This document shows, in pieces, positions 9,348 to 18,753 of a stretch of DNA of 64,000 nucleotides. The DNA is from G964291335 sp964291335 (GTDB lineage Bacteria > Chloroflexota > Dehalococcoidia > Lucifugimonadales > UBA3495): positions 1,736,001 through 1,800,000 of the forward strand of contig OZ219748.1 in the NCBI GenBank assembly GCA_964291335.2, read 5' to 3'. The notes under the pieces are model-generated. The model did not search any database. It saw only the letters and a program-made list of their open reading frames with translations, and was not told where the DNA came from. Within the stretch, counting starts at the first letter, position 1. The number at the start of each line of letters is the position of its first letter. The position numbers and the translations under genes are program-made.

Positions 9348-10178
9348 ATGGTATCAACGTCAGCCAGAATTATCAGCGACGGTATTATGAAAATGGACGG
9401 CGGTTCCATCTTCGGGCCAGTTCCTAAAGTGGTCTGGGAGAACACCGTAAGCACCGACCGCAAGAACCGGATGACCCTCGGACTTAACTGTTTGCTGTTG
9501 CAGATTGGCGACAAAAACATTCTGGTTGATACCGGAATCGGCTCTAAAGATAACGAAAAAGACAAAGAGTCGCTGGGCCTGGTGCCCAGCCGTATGTTCA
9601 AGGGGCTGAAGGCCGCCGGGTTGACGCCCAGAGATATTCACGCAGTAATTCTCAGCCACCTTTCTTTCGACCATTGCGGCGGCTGTACCCGCCTCGACCG
9701 CCAGGGCACTATCGTCGCCACCTTTCCCAAAGCCCGCTATTACGCCCAGCGCGCTTCCTGGGAAGAGGCCGCCAGCCCCAGCGAACGCTGTATGCACGCC
9801 TATCGCCCCGATAACTTCGAGCCAATCCAGCAGAAGGGGCAGCTGGAACTGCTGGAAGGGGATACCGAAATATTCCCCGGCCTCAACGTGATAATTGCCG
9901 AAGGCCCGGCTAAAGGCCATCAGGTTATACTGTTCAACCACGGAGGGGAACGCCTCGCCTTCCTCGGCGACCTGGTGCCTACCCCCCATCACCTGAATAT
10001 GGCCGTCATCTCCGCTTTCGACCATTCCCCGGAAGCAACCCTGGAACAGAAGCGGGAACTGTTGAACGACGCCGAAAAACAGGGCTGGCTTCTCGTCTTC
10101 TCCCACGGCCACGACGTCCGGGCCGGCTACCTGGAACGCCGCGGACAGATGACCTACCTGCGCCCGGTTGAATTGTAA
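9348..10178 (+). CDS. MBL-fold metallo-hydrolase with variant metal motif
   Basis: A 276-residue cytoplasmic metallo-beta-lactamase-fold hydrolase related to AHL-lactonase-like and glyoxalase II-like proteins; the substrate is unknown. The signature near residue 104 reads SHLSFDHCGG. The canonical HxHxDH therefore has Ser106 in place of the second histidine, while Asp108 and His109 remain. Later ligands look present: His in KGHQV, Asp in FLGDLVPT and His in FSHGHD. The ATG at 9348 follows GGAGG by 9 bases. A strong hairpin follows downstream at 10277. The missing histidine may alter metal occupancy or the reaction. Confidence 0.82.
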   Translation: MVSTSARIISDGIMKMDGGSIFGPVPKVVWENTVSTDRKNRMTLGLNCLLLQIGDKNILVDTGIGSKDNEKDKESLGLVPSRMFKGLKAAGLTPRDIHAVILSHLSFDHCGGCTRLDRQGTIVATFPKARYYAQRASWEEAASPSERCMHAYRPDNFEPIQQKGQLELLEGDTEIFPGLNVIIAEGPAKGHQVILFNHGGERLAFLGDLVPTPHHLNMAVISAFDHSPEATLEQKRELLNDAEKQGWLLVFSHGHDVRAGYLERRGQMTYLRPVEL

Positions 10179-10276
10179 CCCCACGGCGCTTCAGTCAAGG
10201 GAAAGCAGTTTTCTGTTCAGATACTCGTTCAGCGCCTGAACCTGCGCCAGGGGTTATACCTGCGATGCCCCAACCG

Positions 10277-10319
10277 CGCTTCGGGCGCCTCCTTTGCAAC
10301 GCAGGAGGCGCCCGAAGCG
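10277..10319. terminator. Bidirectional hairpin between convergent genes
   Basis: A perfect 17-bp stem (10277-10293 with 10303-10319) has a 9-base loop and is followed on the plus strand by TTTCCC. It lies between the ends of the metallo-hydrolase (plus) and hemL (minus). The T-tract is short, so termination is inferred mainly from the stem's strength and position. Confidence 0.7.
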
Positions 10320-10366
10320 TTTCCCATCCCCCCTTGCCGGCAAACCACCCCCCTTTTCGCCCCGCA

Positions 10367-11662
10367 TCATCCCTGACCCAGGCTCGCCAGCGCCTGGCCG
10401 GCAACCGCTATCGTCCGGTCTATGTCGGCCTCAGTATGGGCCAGCGAAACAAAACCGGCCTCGAATTGCGACGGGGCAATATACACCCCGCCTTGCAGCA
10501 TGGCGTGGAAATACCGCCCATAGCTTTCCGTATCAGACCCTTCTACCTGGGCCAGACTGTCCACTGCCGGCGCGTCATTGAAAAACCCGGTCAGCATTGA
10601 CCCCACCCGGTTCAGAACGGCCGGCGTTTCAGCCTCCGCAAAAGCCCCGGTCAGCCCGGCGGCCAGTCGGGCCGACAAAGCCTCCAGCCGCTCATAGACG
10701 CCTTCCCGCCCCAGCTCGGTAAGGGTAGTCAGGCCGGCGGTTACCGCCAGGGGGTTGCCGGACAGAGTGCCCGCCTGGTACATCGGCCCCAGGGGGGCCA
10801 CCATTTCCATTACCTCCCGGCGGCCTCCGTACGCCCCCACCGGCAGCCCTCCGCCAATGATTTTGCCCAGGCAGGTCAGGTCCGGGGTAACGCCAAAAAG
10901 GGTTTGCGCCCCGCCATAGGCAACGCGGAAACCGGTAATCACTTCGTCAAAGATAAGCAGCGCTCCATTCCGGGCCGTTATGCTCCGCAGCGCATCCAGA
11001 AAGCCGGCCGCCGGCGGAACCACCCCCATATTGCCGGCAACCGGCTCAACAATAACCCCGGCAATGGCATCAGCCCACCCCTGAAACAAAGCCTCTACCG
11101 CAGCGGCGTCATTATATTCGGCCACCAGGGTCTCCGCAGCGTACGCTTCAGGCACCCCGGCGCTGGTAGGAATGCCATGCGTCAAGGCCCCGGAACCAGC
11201 CCGCACCAGCAGCCCGTCGGCATGACCATGGTAGCAGCCTGCGAACTTTACGATTTTACTCCGGCCGGTATAAGCCCGGGCCAGCCGGATGGCGCTCATG
11301 CAGGCTTCAGTGCCAGAGCTGACCAGCCGCACCCTTTCCACCGAGGGCAGCGCCCGGCAAATAAGCTGCGCCAGTTCCACTTCCCCCTCCACCGGCGCCC
11401 CGAAGCTGACACCCCCCTCGGCGGTTTTGCTTATCGCTTCCACCACCGCCGGGTGTGCATGCCCCAGAACCAGCGGCCCCCACGACCCTAAATAATCAAT
11501 ATACTCGTTGCCGTCCACGTCCCGGACCCGGCTGCCCTGTCCCCGGCTGATGAATGGCGGAACGCCGCCCACTGACCGGAAAGAACGTACCGGGCTGTTA
11601 ACCCCTCCGGGAATGAAATTCTGGGCCAGCGTAAACAGTTCCCGGGATTTGGATTGTTGCAT
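10367..11662 (-). CDS. hemL: Glutamate-1-semialdehyde 2,1-aminomutase
   Basis: A PLP enzyme that converts glutamate-1-semialdehyde to 5-aminolevulinate, the second C5-pathway step after HemA. The 431 residues contain IPGGVNSPVRSF near the N-terminus, the cofactor-binding block LLIFDEVITGFR and the catalytic-lysine block CLGKIIGGGLPVGA. The length is standard. The ATG at 11662 has GGAG 6 bases upstream. It is the last gene of the minus-strand tetrapyrrole cluster, 77 bases after hemB. Confidence 0.97.
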   Translation of the reverse strand: MQQSKSRELFTLAQNFIPGGVNSPVRSFRSVGGVPPFISRGQGSRVRDVDGNEYIDYLGSWGPLVLGHAHPAVVEAISKTAEGGVSFGAPVEGEVELAQLICRALPSVERVRLVSSGTEACMSAIRLARAYTGRSKIVKFAGCYHGHADGLLVRAGSGALTHGIPTSAGVPEAYAAETLVAEYNDAAAVEALFQGWADAIAGVIVEPVAGNMGVVPPAAGFLDALRSITARNGALLIFDEVITGFRVAYGGAQTLFGVTPDLTCLGKIIGGGLPVGAYGGRREVMEMVAPLGPMYQAGTLSGNPLAVTAGLTTLTELGREGVYERLEALSARLAAGLTGAFAEAETPAVLNRVGSMLTGFFNDAPAVDSLAQVEGSDTESYGRYFHAMLQGGVYIAPSQFEAGFVSLAHTEADIDRTIAVAGQALASLGQG

Positions 11663-11739
11663 CGGTTACTCCACTAGAGACCTGGTTCGCCGTTCATGCA
11701 GCGGAAATGTCCGGGCTGTCAAAAGGTGGAAGAACCGGT

Positions 11740-12723
11740 TCACCCGGCTTCCTTCAGCCAGCGCGCCGCGTCCTTGGCATGGTAGCTGATAATAATGTCG
11801 GCCCCGGCCCGGCGAATGGCCGTCAGCAGCTCCATGGTTACCGGCCTTTCGTCAATCCAGCCTTGCCGGGCCGCTCCCTTAACCATAGAAAACTCGCCGC
11901 TGACATTATACGCCGCCATCGGGTGGTCGAACCGCTCCCGCGCCGCCTTGATAACGTCCAGGTAAGCCAACGCCGGCTTCACCATTACTATATCCGCACC
12001 CTCGGCAATGTCGCTTTCAATCTCCCGCATCGCCATACGCCGGTTAGCCGGATCCATCTGGTAACTGCGGCGGTCGCCAAACCGGGGCGTAGAGTCAGCC
12101 GCCACCCGGAAAGGCCCGTAAAAGGCCGAGGCATACTTGGCGGCATAGCCCATTATTGGCGTCTGCTCCCGCCCATGGGCATCCAGGGTCTCCCGTATGG
12201 CCCGTATCTGCCCATCCATCATCGCCGAAGGAGCCACCATGTCTGCCCCGGCCTGAACCTGCGTCAACGCAGTAAGCGCCAGCAGCTCCAGGGTGCCATC
12301 GTTGTCAATCCCCCGGTTCGCGATAACCCCGCAGTGGCCATGGTCGGTATATTCGCACAGGCAAACATCCCCGATTACCAGCAGCTGCGGCGCCGCCCGC
12401 TTGACCACCCTTATCGCTTCCTGAATAATCCCTTCCGGGTCATAAGCGCCGCTCCCCGACGGGTCTTTTTTCTCCGGAAGCCCAAAGAGCAGCACCCCCG
12501 GAATACCCAGCTCCGCAACCTCGCATACCTCCTCCGCCAGCAAATCCAGCGACAGGTGCCAGCAGCCGGGCATCGGCTCGATCGGCTGGCGGACGCCCCG
12601 GCCATGGGTTACAAACAGGGGGTAGATAAAGTTCAACGGGCTCAAACGCGTCTCTTGCACCAGGGCTCTCACCGGCTCCAATTCGCGAACCCGGCGCAGC
12701 CGCAAATCCGGAAAACTGGTCAT
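11740..12723 (-). CDS. hemB: Delta-aminolevulinic acid dehydratase (porphobilinogen synthase)
   Basis: Condenses two 5-aminolevulinates to porphobilinogen. The two Schiff-base lysines are in MGYAAKYASAFYGPFR and MVKPALAYLD. The cysteine cluster DVCLCEYTDHGHCG indicates a zinc-dependent active site rather than the Mg-only type. The 327 residues are the usual length. The ATG overlaps the upstream cobA/hemD stop as ATGA, so translation is probably coupled. Confidence 0.97.
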   Translation of the reverse strand: MTSFPDLRLRRVRELEPVRALVQETRLSPLNFIYPLFVTHGRGVRQPIEPMPGCWHLSLDLLAEEVCEVAELGIPGVLLFGLPEKKDPSGSGAYDPEGIIQEAIRVVKRAAPQLLVIGDVCLCEYTDHGHCGVIANRGIDNDGTLELLALTALTQVQAGADMVAPSAMMDGQIRAIRETLDAHGREQTPIMGYAAKYASAFYGPFRVAADSTPRFGDRRSYQMDPANRRMAMREIESDIAEGADIVMVKPALAYLDVIKAARERFDHPMAAYNVSGEFSMVKGAARQGWIDERPVTMELLTAIRRAGADIIISYHAKDAARWLKEAG

Positions 12724-14261
12724 GCTTTACCCTCCGGCTCCCTCGCGCAGTAGTTCATCAACGAAGCGACCAGATTCTCCACCGACGCCTCCGCCGCCAC
12801 CAAATCGACCCGCAGCCCCAGTTCCACCGCGGTGGCCGCCGTTACCGGCCCAATGCAGGCGATAAGGGGGGACGCCAGCAATTCGGTATCCCCATCCAGC
12901 AGAGTTACCAGGTTGCGCACGGTGGACGAACTGGTGAAAGATATAATATCTACCCCCTGCGACAATAGCTTGCGGGCCTTTGCCCCGGCGTCTTTGGGGG
13001 TAATCGTACGATATGCGGCAACCCGCTCCACCCGGGCGCCCGCTTCAGCCAGCCCCTGCGCCAGTACGGCGCGTCCAATGTCCGCTCCGGGCAGCAGAAC
13101 CGGAACCCCCTCCCATTGGCGGCCAGCCAGCTCCGCTACCACCGCCTCCGATGCTGAAGCGCCGGGAACAAAATCCGGGTTAATTCCCCGCCGGGTCAGG
13201 GCGGCGGCGGTTGCCGGGCCGATCGCCCCAATAGTCGCGCCAGCCAGCGCGCGGGCATCGCGCCCCTGGGCCTCCAGGCGAGCAAATACCGCCTCAACCC
13301 CGTTTGCACTGGCAAAAATCAGCCAATACGAAGGCATCTGTCCATACCGTTCCAGGGCGGAATCCAGCTCGCCGTAATCTTCCAGGTCGGCAATTTCAAT
13401 CGTGGGAAGCTCCAGCGGAATGGCCCCCTGCTCCTCCAGCAAAAACTGCAAACGGGAAGCCTGGGTTCTGGAGCGGGTAACCAATACCTTCCGGCCAAAC
13501 AAGGGGCGCCGGTCGAACCAGCCAAGCTCCTGCCGCAGCTCGGCCGCCGGGCCAATTATGGCCACCACCGGCGCCCCCAGACCGGCCGCCCGGGCCTTGC
13601 CGGCCACATCGCCCAGGCAGCCAGTAACGGTTCGCTGCTCCGGCCACGTTCCCCACTGCACCAACGCCACCGGCGTCTCCTCAGCCATGCCTGCCTGTCG
13701 CAGAGTCTGCAAAATGGACTGGAGCGACGCCCACCCCATCAGCACTACCAGAGTGCCGCCAGTGCGGGCAAGTACGTCCCAGGGAACCGAGGAACGGGGT
13801 TTCGACGGGTCTTCACTGCCGCTGACCACTGTGAAGCTGGTAGCCACCTGCCGTTGGGTAACCGGAATCCCGGCATAGGCCGCAGCGGCAATGGCCGAAG
13901 TAACCCCGGGCACAATCTCAAAAGGTACGCCATGTCGCGACAGGGCCAGAGCCTCTTCGCCGCCCCGACCAAACACGAAAGGATCCCCTCCCTTGAGCCT
14001 TACCACCTTCCGCCCGGCCGAAGCCCGTTCTACCAGCAGGCAGTTAATCTCCTCCTGGGACAGGGCCTGTCGCCCCCGCTCCTTGCCGACAAATACCAGC
14101 TCGGCATCAGAAGCCGCCGACCGGAGCAACGACGGGTCCAGCAGACGGTCATAAACTACTACCTCGGCCTGCTGCAAACAGCGCAGCCCCTTGACCGTAA
14201 TCAACCCAGGATCGCCGGGGCCGGCGCCGACCAGAAAAACTCTGCCAGGCAATCTACTCAT
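12720..14261 (-). CDS. Fused uroporphyrinogen-III C-methyltransferase / uroporphyrinogen-III synthase
   Basis: A two-domain enzyme of 513 residues. Residues 1 to about 245 are SUMT/CobA: VFLVGAGPGDPGLITVKG, VVRLKGGDPFVFGRGGEE and PGVTSAIAAAAYAGIPVT. This domain makes precorrin-2 using SAM. From about residue 255 (GRKVLVTRSRTQ) to the end is HemD, which closes the hydroxymethylbilane chain with ring-D inversion. CobA-HemD fusions are known in several anaerobic lineages. The fusion couples ring closure to the siroheme branch, fitting the Met8-type and AhbAB genes upstream. A 187-bp gap without a gene separates it from hemC. Confidence 0.95.
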   Translation of the reverse strand: MSRLPGRVFLVGAGPGDPGLITVKGLRCLQQAEVVVYDRLLDPSLLRSAASDAELVFVGKERGRQALSQEEINCLLVERASAGRKVVRLKGGDPFVFGRGGEEALALSRHGVPFEIVPGVTSAIAAAAYAGIPVTQRQVATSFTVVSGSEDPSKPRSSVPWDVLARTGGTLVVLMGWASLQSILQTLRQAGMAEETPVALVQWGTWPEQRTVTGCLGDVAGKARAAGLGAPVVAIIGPAAELRQELGWFDRRPLFGRKVLVTRSRTQASRLQFLLEEQGAIPLELPTIEIADLEDYGELDSALERYGQMPSYWLIFASANGVEAVFARLEAQGRDARALAGATIGAIGPATAAALTRRGINPDFVPGASASEAVVAELAGRQWEGVPVLLPGADIGRAVLAQGLAEAGARVERVAAYRTITPKDAGAKARKLLSQGVDIISFTSSSTVRNLVTLLDGDTELLASPLIACIGPVTAATAVELGLRVDLVAAEASVENLVASLMNYCAREPEGKA

Positions 14262-14448
14262 CCGACTGAATCCGCCGCCGCTTTAAGCATACCCTTCATT
14301 TCCAGTACCCTCCGCTCCAGCGCCCTCCGACAGCATCTCTGGTCAGCCTGACTCGATGCGGGCAGCAATCTCCCGGCGGTCGGGTTCCCGCCAGCGGCGC
14401 CTTCAATCCGGTCTCCCGTTGGCCGGCCCCGGCCACCCGGAACCCGGC

Positions 14449-15438
14449 TTAACGCAGCAGGCCCCCGGCGCCCTTTTCCACCAAAGCCCTGTAGGCGTCC
14501 CTGACCAACTGCTGCGGCGAACCGGGCAGACCGCAAACTTCAGCCCGGTAGCTCTGCCGTCCATCGGCATCGCTCAAAAACACCGTCAAGGTCATCAACC
14601 CTTCGCCGGACTGCGCATAAGCCCCCACCGGCGTCTGACAGCCGCCGCCCAGCCGTTCCAGAAAAGCGCGCTCGGCGGCCGCGGCGCAACGGGTTGGGGC
14701 ATGGTCAATGGGCCGCAAAATCTGCGCCATCCGGTCATCGCCAGCCCTGGTTTCCACCGCCAGAACCCCCTGACCCGGAGGCGGTACAAACTTCCGGGGC
14801 GACAGATATTCGTTAATCCGCTCCTTCAGCCCCAATCGCAGCAAGCCGGCGGCCGCCAGAACAGCCCCATCGCATTCCCCCCCTTCGGCCTTGCGCAAGC
14901 GCGTTTCCACGCTGCCCCGGAGAGGAGTTACCACCATATGAGGGCGCTGACTCAGCAATTGGGCCCGCCGCCGGGGGCTGCTGGTGCCTATACGGGCGCC
15001 TTCAGGCAGCTCTTGCAGCCGGCATCCCCACCGGTTTACCAGCACATCCCGCGGGTCTTCGCGCGGCAGCAGAGCAGCCAGGGACAACCCATCAGGCAGC
15101 TGCGTGGGCAAATCCTTGAGACTATGCACTGCCAAGTCTAACTGGCCGGATAGCAGCTGCTGTTCAATTTCCTTGACGAAGACGCCCAACCCCATACCGG
15201 CCAAAGGCGCGTCAGCGTCGGCATCGCCCCGGGTCGTAATGGCAGCCACCTGGAAATCGATATATGGGTAAAGCGGCCGCAGCCGCTCCAGCGCCTGTTC
15301 GGTCTGCCGCCGAGCCAAAGCGCTGGCCCGGGTCCCCACGCGAACTACCCCACGCAGCGCCGCGCTGGAACCGCCGCCGCCGTCGCCCGGCAGCGGCTGG
15401 GCATCCGCCGCATCAGCATCGCCCATTGCGCCGGTCAT
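14449..15438 (-). CDS. hemC: Porphobilinogen deaminase (hydroxymethylbilane synthase)
   Basis: Polymerises four porphobilinogens to hydroxymethylbilane. Visible family blocks are VRVGTRASALARRQTEQ, VHSLKDLPT, GTSSPRRRAQL and LRGSVETRLRK. Cys267 in GGGCQTPVGAY carries the dipyrromethane cofactor. The first ~30 residues are a Gly/Asp-rich extension before the conserved start. The assigned ATG (15438) lies 26 bases inside the end of hemA, with only a weak GGAG next to it. A second in-frame ATG at 15426 is possible. Confidence 0.95.
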   Translation of the reverse strand: MTGAMGDADAADAQPLPGDGGGGSSAALRGVVRVGTRASALARRQTEQALERLRPLYPYIDFQVAAITTRGDADADAPLAGMGLGVFVKEIEQQLLSGQLDLAVHSLKDLPTQLPDGLSLAALLPREDPRDVLVNRWGCRLQELPEGARIGTSSPRRRAQLLSQRPHMVVTPLRGSVETRLRKAEGGECDGAVLAAAGLLRLGLKERINEYLSPRKFVPPPGQGVLAVETRAGDDRMAQILRPIDHAPTRCAAAAERAFLERLGGGCQTPVGAYAQSGEGLMTLTVFLSDADGRQSYRAEVCGLPGSPQQLVRDAYRALVEKGAGGLLR

Positions 15439-16810
15439 CTCCGTCCAGGTTGAACAAATCCCTGATTAGTTGCTGTTGCGCCGGCTCCTTCGCCTCACGC
15501 AAATACATCGTCGGGTGGTGCAGCAGCTTCTTTACCAGCGCAGCGGTCATGGCATCCAGGCGCGCCGCCAGCAGCTCCAAATCACGAGCGGCGGTTCCGC
15601 CGGCGACCGGGTCGGCGTCTGCGTTGTTCAGCCAGTCCACACTCTCCCCGGAAGCCGGTATGCCCCAAAGGTTTCGCAGGCGTCCCATCGTTTTGTTTAC
15701 TTCCGCCCGGCGAATATCCTCGGCATGTTCCCGTATGGCCGTAATGGCGGAAATGGTATCCAGCGATTCCCACCACTCCATAAAAGCGTCCGCTTCCCGG
15801 GCCACCAGTCGCTCAGCCTCGGTTGCCTCCGGCTCCCCATTGCCGTTTCCGGGGTTGTTTTCGGGGCTGTTTCCGGCAGCCGAGTCGGCGCCCAGATCGT
15901 CAATATCGCACAGGCGGACGCCGGCAAGCAGCCCCACTTCAGGTTCAATATCCCGGGGCACGGCAATGTCTATAAGCAGCAAAGGCCGTCCGCTGCGCCG
16001 GTTCATCACTTCCTGCATAGTTTCCCGGTGCAGCAGGTAATCGGGCGAGGCCGTGGTGCTGATGGCCGCATCAGATTCCGCCAGCGACTGATGCAGCCGC
16101 TCAAAAGGCGCCGCCATCGCCCCCAGTTCGCCCGATAACTCCTCGGCGCGCCGGTAGGTGCGGTTAGTAACCACCAGATTCCCGGCGCCAGCTGCCGCCA
16201 GGGCCCGGCCCGCCAACTGCCCCGCCTCGCCCGCCCCGATGAGCAATACCTGCCTTTCCGACAGATCACCCAGCAGCCGCTGGGCCAACCGGACGCTTAC
16301 CTGGCTCACTGACCGCCGGCGGTTGCCGCCGATATTGGCTTCATGATGTACCTTGCGGCCCACCCGGAGAGCCTGATGAAAAAGACGCGACAAAGGCCCC
16401 CGAACATGGCTCCCGCCGCCGGCGGCCGCGCTGAAGGCAGCCCTTACCTGCCCCAGAATCTCCCACTCGCCCACCACCATCGAATCCAGCCCGCTGGCTA
16501 CCCGAAAGAGGTGCCGTACGCACTCCCTTCCCCGGTAACGGTACAGATGAGGCGGCAAATCCCCCGCCGCCAGGCCGAAATAATCAACCAGAAAGTTCTC
16601 CAGCTGCTCCCCCGGGTCCTTCCTCCCCGGTGTCTCGCCAACCAAAGTGTAAACTTCCAACCGGTTGCAGGTGGAAAGCAGCACGCCGGGGGCCACCTGC
16701 CTGGTCAAAGCCCGCAATGCATCGGGCAGACCAGCCGGCGGAACGGCCAACCGCTCCCGCAGCGCCAAAGGAGCGGTATGATGATTAACGCCCAGCGCCA
16801 GCAGGTTCAC
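15413..16810 (-). CDS. hemA: Glutamyl-tRNA reductase
   Basis: NADPH-dependent reduction of glutamyl-tRNA to glutamate-1-semialdehyde, the committed C5-pathway step. The protein begins VNLLALGVNHHTAPLALRE, with catalytic Cys48 in LLSTCNRLEVY and the NADPH-binding motif VLLIGAGEAGQLAGRAL. The start is decided by signals: a GTG at 16810 overlaps the stop of the preceding gene as GTGA and has AGGAGG 7 bases upstream. This removes a non-conserved proline/glycine-rich extension. The C-terminal dimerisation region (to residue 465) carries an Asn/Gly-rich insertion. Confidence 0.96.
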   Translation of the reverse strand: MNLLALGVNHHTAPLALRERLAVPPAGLPDALRALTRQVAPGVLLSTCNRLEVYTLVGETPGRKDPGEQLENFLVDYFGLAAGDLPPHLYRYRGRECVRHLFRVASGLDSMVVGEWEILGQVRAAFSAAAGGGSHVRGPLSRLFHQALRVGRKVHHEANIGGNRRRSVSQVSVRLAQRLLGDLSERQVLLIGAGEAGQLAGRALAAAGAGNLVVTNRTYRRAEELSGELGAMAAPFERLHQSLAESDAAISTTASPDYLLHRETMQEVMNRRSGRPLLLIDIAVPRDIEPEVGLLAGVRLCDIDDLGADSAAGNSPENNPGNGNGEPEATEAERLVAREADAFMEWWESLDTISAITAIREHAEDIRRAEVNKTMGRLRNLWGIPASGESVDWLNNADADPVAGGTAARDLELLAARLDAMTAALVKKLLHHPTMYLREAKEPAQQQLIRDLFNLDGDDRRNGRC

Positions 16811-17562
16811 CGTACCGCCTCCTGCTGCCCGGCCCGGGCCTCCCGGGACGCTTGACGGGTTGGACAGCTGCGGGGCCGGCATCGGGACGGGTCGGCGCAG
16901 CGCTCGGGATCTCTGCCATCAAGCAGTTGGGTCAGCACAGTTTCCAGGGCTTGCTCACTGCGGCCCTCCTGAACCATTTCCAGCAGAGGCCGGTTAATAC
17001 TGCACTGCCACCTTTCCGGGTCCACCACTGCCCTCCGTTCCTTGACAACCCGCCGGGCTTGGGCCAGAACATCCGCCAGATCGGCCCACTCCAGCGCCGC
17101 ACTGCCCGCCAGGGTTTCCCGCAGCTTCCGCGCCAGCGCCGGGCTGGCCCCCCCGGTGGAAATAGCCAGGGTTACCGGCTCCCGCTTGACAATGGAAGGC
17201 GCAATGAAACTGCACAAATCCGGGTCATCCACCACATTAAGCAAAACGCCCAGGCGTTCAGCCTCTTCGTAAATTTCCCGGTTCACATGCCACACATTGG
17301 TAGCGGCCACGCCAATGAAAGCGCCGGCCAGATCGCCCGGTTGGTAGGCGCGTTGCAGCCATTGAATATCGCCTCGCTGCGCCGCCTGCTGAATGCCGGG
17401 CGTAGCATCGGGGCTGACCACAGTAATACGGCAGCCAGCTTCAAGCAGGCCGCCTGTTTTGCCCTGGGCAATGGTCCCGCCGCCGATAATTACGCAGCGT
17501 TTCCCCGCCAGGTTCAGGTACACCGGATAGTAGTCGGGCATCGGTTGATTGCTTCCCCCCAT
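16807..17562 (-). CDS. Precorrin-2 dehydrogenase / sirohydrochlorin ferrochelatase (CysG N-terminal / Met8 type)
   Basis: A bifunctional enzyme that oxidises precorrin-2 to sirohydrochlorin with NAD+ and inserts iron to give siroheme. It starts YYPVYLNLAGKRCVIIGGG (Rossmann fold, GGGTIAQGK). The family's later blocks are LNVVDDPDLCSFIAPSIV and the AISTGGASPALARKLRE segment. The 251 residues include a C-terminal tail ending in an Arg/Cys-rich stretch. Two starts are possible, 17562 and 17541; the second matches the family N-terminus better, and both have weak ribosome-binding sites. It is coupled to hemA by a 4-base overlap and follows ahbAB by 13 bases. Confidence 0.92.
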   Translation of the reverse strand: MGGSNQPMPDYYPVYLNLAGKRCVIIGGGTIAQGKTGGLLEAGCRITVVSPDATPGIQQAAQRGDIQWLQRAYQPGDLAGAFIGVAATNVWHVNREIYEEAERLGVLLNVVDDPDLCSFIAPSIVKREPVTLAISTGGASPALARKLRETLAGSAALEWADLADVLAQARRVVKERRAVVDPERWQCSINRPLLEMVQEGRSEQALETVLTQLLDGRDPERCADPSRCRPRSCPTRQASREARAGQQEAVR

Positions 17563-17575
17563 TGTCTCGTTTGCC

Positions 17576-18625
17576 TTAATCGGTCAAAGCTTCTTCCGGT
17601 TCGCTCTTCCGGAACTCTTCGTAATCTTCCACAAAGTAGCGTACACGGGTCTTCTTGTATTCACGGGTGCTGTAAAGCAGAAGGTTTTCCGTAATCCGGG
17701 TCGCTTCGCTAATCTCCCTGGCGATTTCCTCGCACTCATCCTGGGTAGTAGCGTGAATCATCGAAAAATGGCTGTACGGCCAGTCGGGGAAAGTAGGCCG
17801 TTCATAGCAGTGGGTAACCGCCGAATGCTGCGCCATAGTCAGGCCCACTTCTTCAGAACGCTCCGGAGGCACCTGCCAGACCACCATAGCGTTGGCCCGA
17901 AACCCGGAACGGCGATGGTGCAGCACGGCGCTGAAGCGGCGCATAATCTTTCGCTGCTGGTACTCCTCAGCCACATCAAACAACCGGGAAAGGCTCAGGT
18001 TCAGCCGCTCCGCCATAGCATCAAAAGGCCGCGAAACCAGCGGCAAATCCTCTTGCAGCTCCCGAATGACCGACCGGTCAAACTCCGAAACCGGCGCCGC
18101 CTCATTCCACGCCGGCGCCGGCGCGCTTTCGCCGACGCTGTCCGGGTTGTAATGGTGCGCCGCCCCCTTCTGTTTAACCATGTCGAAATTGACCCCGATT
18201 TTGAAAAAACGAAGGGTCGGCATTACCCGGCAGCGCAACGCCCCGGTTTGTTCGGCCATCCAGTCCACCGTGCTTTGCAGGTCACCCTCAGGGGGAACCG
18301 CCAGGGTGAACCACAGGTTGTAATAAGAACCCTCCCGCGCATAGTTGTGGCTCACGCCCGGGTGCCGGTTGATGAACAATGCGCCGGAGTTCAGCCGCTC
18401 CGCCGCAAAGGCCATAGCCACCAGGGTGGTCTTATAGCCCAGCCGTCGGGTATCGAAAATGGCGCTGATTTGCCGCACCACATTCTGCCGCTTCAACTCC
18501 GCCAGCCGGTTAATAACCCCCTCTTCAGCCACTCCCAGAGCCTCGCCCAGCGACAAATAAGGCTCTTCTACCATCGGAAAGCTGCTCTGAATCAGGTTCA
18601 GCAGCTTGCGGTCAATCAAGTCCAT
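17576..18625 (-). CDS. ahbAB: Siroheme decarboxylase, AhbA-AhbB fusion
   Basis: The 349-residue protein consists of two homologous AsnC-like halves (about residues 1-150 and 180-349) joined by a charged/Pro-Ala linker. Each half has a winged-helix part (DRKLLNLIQ; DRSVIRELQ) followed by the AhbA/B ligand domain (ISAIFDTRRLGYKTTLV; FSAVLHHRRSGFRANAMVVW). AhbA and AhbB, normally separate subunits, decarboxylate siroheme to 12,18-didecarboxysiroheme in the alternative heme route; homologues NirD/L/G/H serve heme d1. Here both are one polypeptide at the head of a cluster that makes siroheme from glutamyl-tRNA. AhbC and AhbD, needed to finish heme, are not in the window. Heme d1 synthesis is an alternative. 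Confidence 0.9.
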   Translation of the reverse strand: MDLIDRKLLNLIQSSFPMVEEPYLSLGEALGVAEEGVINRLAELKRQNVVRQISAIFDTRRLGYKTTLVAMAFAAERLNSGALFINRHPGVSHNYAREGSYYNLWFTLAVPPEGDLQSTVDWMAEQTGALRCRVMPTLRFFKIGVNFDMVKQKGAAHHYNPDSVGESAPAPAWNEAAPVSEFDRSVIRELQEDLPLVSRPFDAMAERLNLSLSRLFDVAEEYQQRKIMRRFSAVLHHRRSGFRANAMVVWQVPPERSEEVGLTMAQHSAVTHCYERPTFPDWPYSHFSMIHATTQDECEEIAREISEATRITENLLLYSTREYKKTRVRYFVEDYEEFRKSEPEEALTD

Positions 18626-18753
18626 AACAGTATCGGTTTAACCTCCCGCCAATGGGCTTCAGGCTCGCGGCCGGCGCTTCCGAATCAACCGGTTTTGCTC
18701 CGGTTTAACCCTGCAGGAAACTGCCAAAGAAGAAAACCGCCAAGCCCTCAGCT

